From positions 1 through 5,489 of the forward strand of contig USIZ01000110.1 of NCBI GenBank assembly GCA_900554855.1: a stretch of 5,489 nucleotides of DNA. The letters are read 5' to 3'. Both the position numbers and the translations under genes were made by a program. The notes under the pieces are model-generated. The model worked only from the letters and a program-made list of their open reading frames with translations, was not told the origin of the DNA and made no database searches. Positions 4,544-5,489 of this stretch are shown here, piece after piece; within the stretch, counting starts at the first letter, position 1; each line of letters begins with the position of its first letter. This stretch comes from an uncultured Eubacteriales bacterium. GTDB lineage: Bacteria; Bacillota; Clostridia; Oscillospirales; Oscillospiraceae.

Positions 4544-5359
4544 ATGTATTTTGCAGACAGCCATATGCACTCCATCGTCTCCCGGGACAGCGAGTCCCCC
4601 CGTGCGGACATGGCCCGGGGCGCCGTGGCCCACGGCGTGAGCGAGATCTGCTTCACCGATCACTTTGACATTCTGGATATCGACGGCAGCTACAATCCCA
4701 ACTACGACTGGGCTCCCGCCCGTGAGCAGCAGCAGCTGGCGCTGGCGGCCTGCGGCGACAAGGTAAAGATCCATTACGGCATCGAGATCGGCAATGTGCC
4801 CACCGACTTTGAGGCCGCCGAGCGGGTGCAGCAGGAGCCGGGACTGGATCAGGTGATCTGCTCCGTCCACAACCTGAGCATTGCCGCCGGACGGCTGGAC
4901 TTTTACGACTTCACTTATGAGGACGCCGCCACCTGCTACGCCCATCTGGACGACTATTTCCACACCATGTTCCAGAGCGTCCAGTGGGGAAAGTTTGACA
5001 CCTTCGGCCACATTCCCTACCCCATGCGCTATATGCGCGACCGGGACGGCCAGAGCGTGAGTCTGGACCGCTATCAGGATCAGATCCGCGAGATCCTGAA
5101 GATCATCATCGAAAAGGGCCGGGGCATTGAGGTCAACACCAAGAACTGGTCTGCGCGCATCCGTCAGGACTATTTCGCGCTGATGTCCACCTATCAGGAG
5201 CTGGGCGGCGAAATCGTCACCGTGGGCAGCGACGCCCACTCCCCGGAATATGTGGGCACCCACATTCTGGAGGTCTATGAAATGCTGCGGGAGATCGGCT
5301 TCCGCTATGTGACCGCCTTTGAGGACCGCAAGCCCCATTTTATCTCTCTGGAGGGTTAA
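4544..5359 (+). CDS. PHP-domain phosphoesterase, histidinol-phosphatase (HisK/HisJ) family
   Basis: This 271-residue cytoplasmic metal-dependent protein of the PHP superfamily resembles the histidinol-phosphatases that remove phosphate from L-histidinol phosphate in histidine synthesis. The trinuclear metal-site residues are in the expected order: H7 and H9 (DSHMHS), D39-H40 (FTDHFD), E81 (GIEIG), H109 (CSVHN), H156 (FGHIPYP), and D230 with H232 (GSDAHSPEYVG). Length fits the family (about 260-290). The ATG at 4544 has AGGAAG seven bases upstream and an extended -10 promoter just before it. No other histidine genes are visible, and this subfamily is often annotated from homology alone, so the substrate is uncertain. 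The fumarase gene begins five bases after its stop, so the two are probably cotranscribed. Confidence 0.88.
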   Translation: MYFADSHMHSIVSRDSESPRADMARGAVAHGVSEICFTDHFDILDIDGSYNPNYDWAPAREQQQLALAACGDKVKIHYGIEIGNVPTDFEAAERVQQEPGLDQVICSVHNLSIAAGRLDFYDFTYEDAATCYAHLDDYFHTMFQSVQWGKFDTFGHIPYPMRYMRDRDGQSVSLDRYQDQIREILKIIIEKGRGIEVNTKNWSARIRQDYFALMSTYQELGGEIVTVGSDAHSPEYVGTHILEVYEMLREIGFRYVTAFEDRKPHFISLEG

Positions 5360-5364
5360 CGATC

Positions 5365-5477
5365 ATGCGTGAAATTACATATGAATCCATTGTCTCCGCC
5401 GTGCGCGACCTGTGCATCGAGGCCAACTGCGCCCTGCCCTGCGACCTGAAGGAGGCCATCGCCAAGGCAGAGCAGAC
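5365..5477 (+). CDS. Fumarate hydratase (class I) alpha subunit, N-terminal fragment cut by contig end
   Basis: The frame starts at ATG 5365, five bases after the preceding stop. GGAGG (5350-5354), inside the end of that gene, lies 10 bases upstream, so translation is probably coupled. Thirty-seven complete genomic codons plus AC of a Thr codon remain. The N terminus MREITYESIVSAVRDLCIEA, followed by N-ALP-DLKEAIAKAEQ, closely resembles the start of the alpha subunit of oxygen-sensitive two-subunit [4Fe-4S] fumarases and the related L-tartrate dehydratases, typical of anaerobic Firmicutes. These interconvert fumarate and malate. The cluster cysteines lie beyond the cut. Fumarase is more likely than tartrate dehydratase, but this fragment cannot decide it. 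Confidence 0.8.
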
Positions 5478-5489
5478 AGATCGGAAGAG
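5478..5489 (+). other. Illumina adapter start (not genomic)
   Basis: The last 12 bases, AGATCGGAAGAG, are the invariant start of the Illumina TruSeq adapter read-through. Together with the adapter at the left end, this gives an adapter-insert-adapter arrangement. The apparent continuation of the fumarase frame as DRK is artefact. Confidence 0.93.

Noticed and set aside
4376..5338. 320-codon minus-strand frame opposite the PHP gene
   Set aside because: Antisense shadow in G+C-rich DNA. The sense strand encodes all PHP metal ligands in order.

Overview
The window is a short assembled contig, probably from a Firmicutes/Clostridia gut-type bacterium (Oscillospiraceae-like is my best guess). The evidence is G+C-rich codon use, strong purine-rich Shine-Dalgarno (SD) sites, a clostridial-type NADP-style glutamate dehydrogenase, an ftsE-ftsX-M23 hydrolase operon and a class I (two-subunit) fumarase. 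Both ends carry Illumina adapter sequence (1-35 and 5478-5489), so the genomic insert is only about 36-5477. The genes cut at both ends are truncated artificially, and the apparent GTG start at position 2 lies inside adapter.

Layout: the 3' part of gdhA (+, to 802) converges on a four-gene minus-strand operon that runs ftsE (4289-3558), ftsX (3613-2681), a 45-residue one-helix membrane protein (2665-2528) and a secreted coiled-coil M23 peptidoglycan hydrolase (2510-1257). The operon has a consensus sigma-A promoter (4368-4340, TTGACA-17-TATAAT). A divergent plus-strand pair begins on the other side: a PHP-domain histidinol-phosphatase-like protein (4544-5359) behind an extended -10 promoter, followed 5 bases later by the start of a fumarate hydratase alpha subunit (5365-5477, cut).

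The minus-strand operon reads as a cell-division/wall-cleavage machine. FtsE (ATPase) and FtsX (transmembrane) normally gate a coiled-coil murein hydrolase outside the membrane; here that hydrolase is encoded in the same operon with an apparently intact LytM active site. The small membrane protein between ftsX and the hydrolase is the best candidate for an overlooked component.

The most unusual stretch is the 454-base gap between the convergent gdhA and hydrolase genes (803-1256). It is an almost continuous run of hairpins arranged as a mirror image about position ~1030. Reading outward from each stop codon there is a mini-hairpin on the stop, a 14-bp stem, a composite hairpin with a 12-bp variable base and a shared apical core, a terminator with a shared 15-base sequence, a 10-bp stem with loop TGCG, and a CTC(G/T)GTGAGACC motif. 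Several stems differ between the two copies on both arms but still pair. I do not recognise this as a named element.
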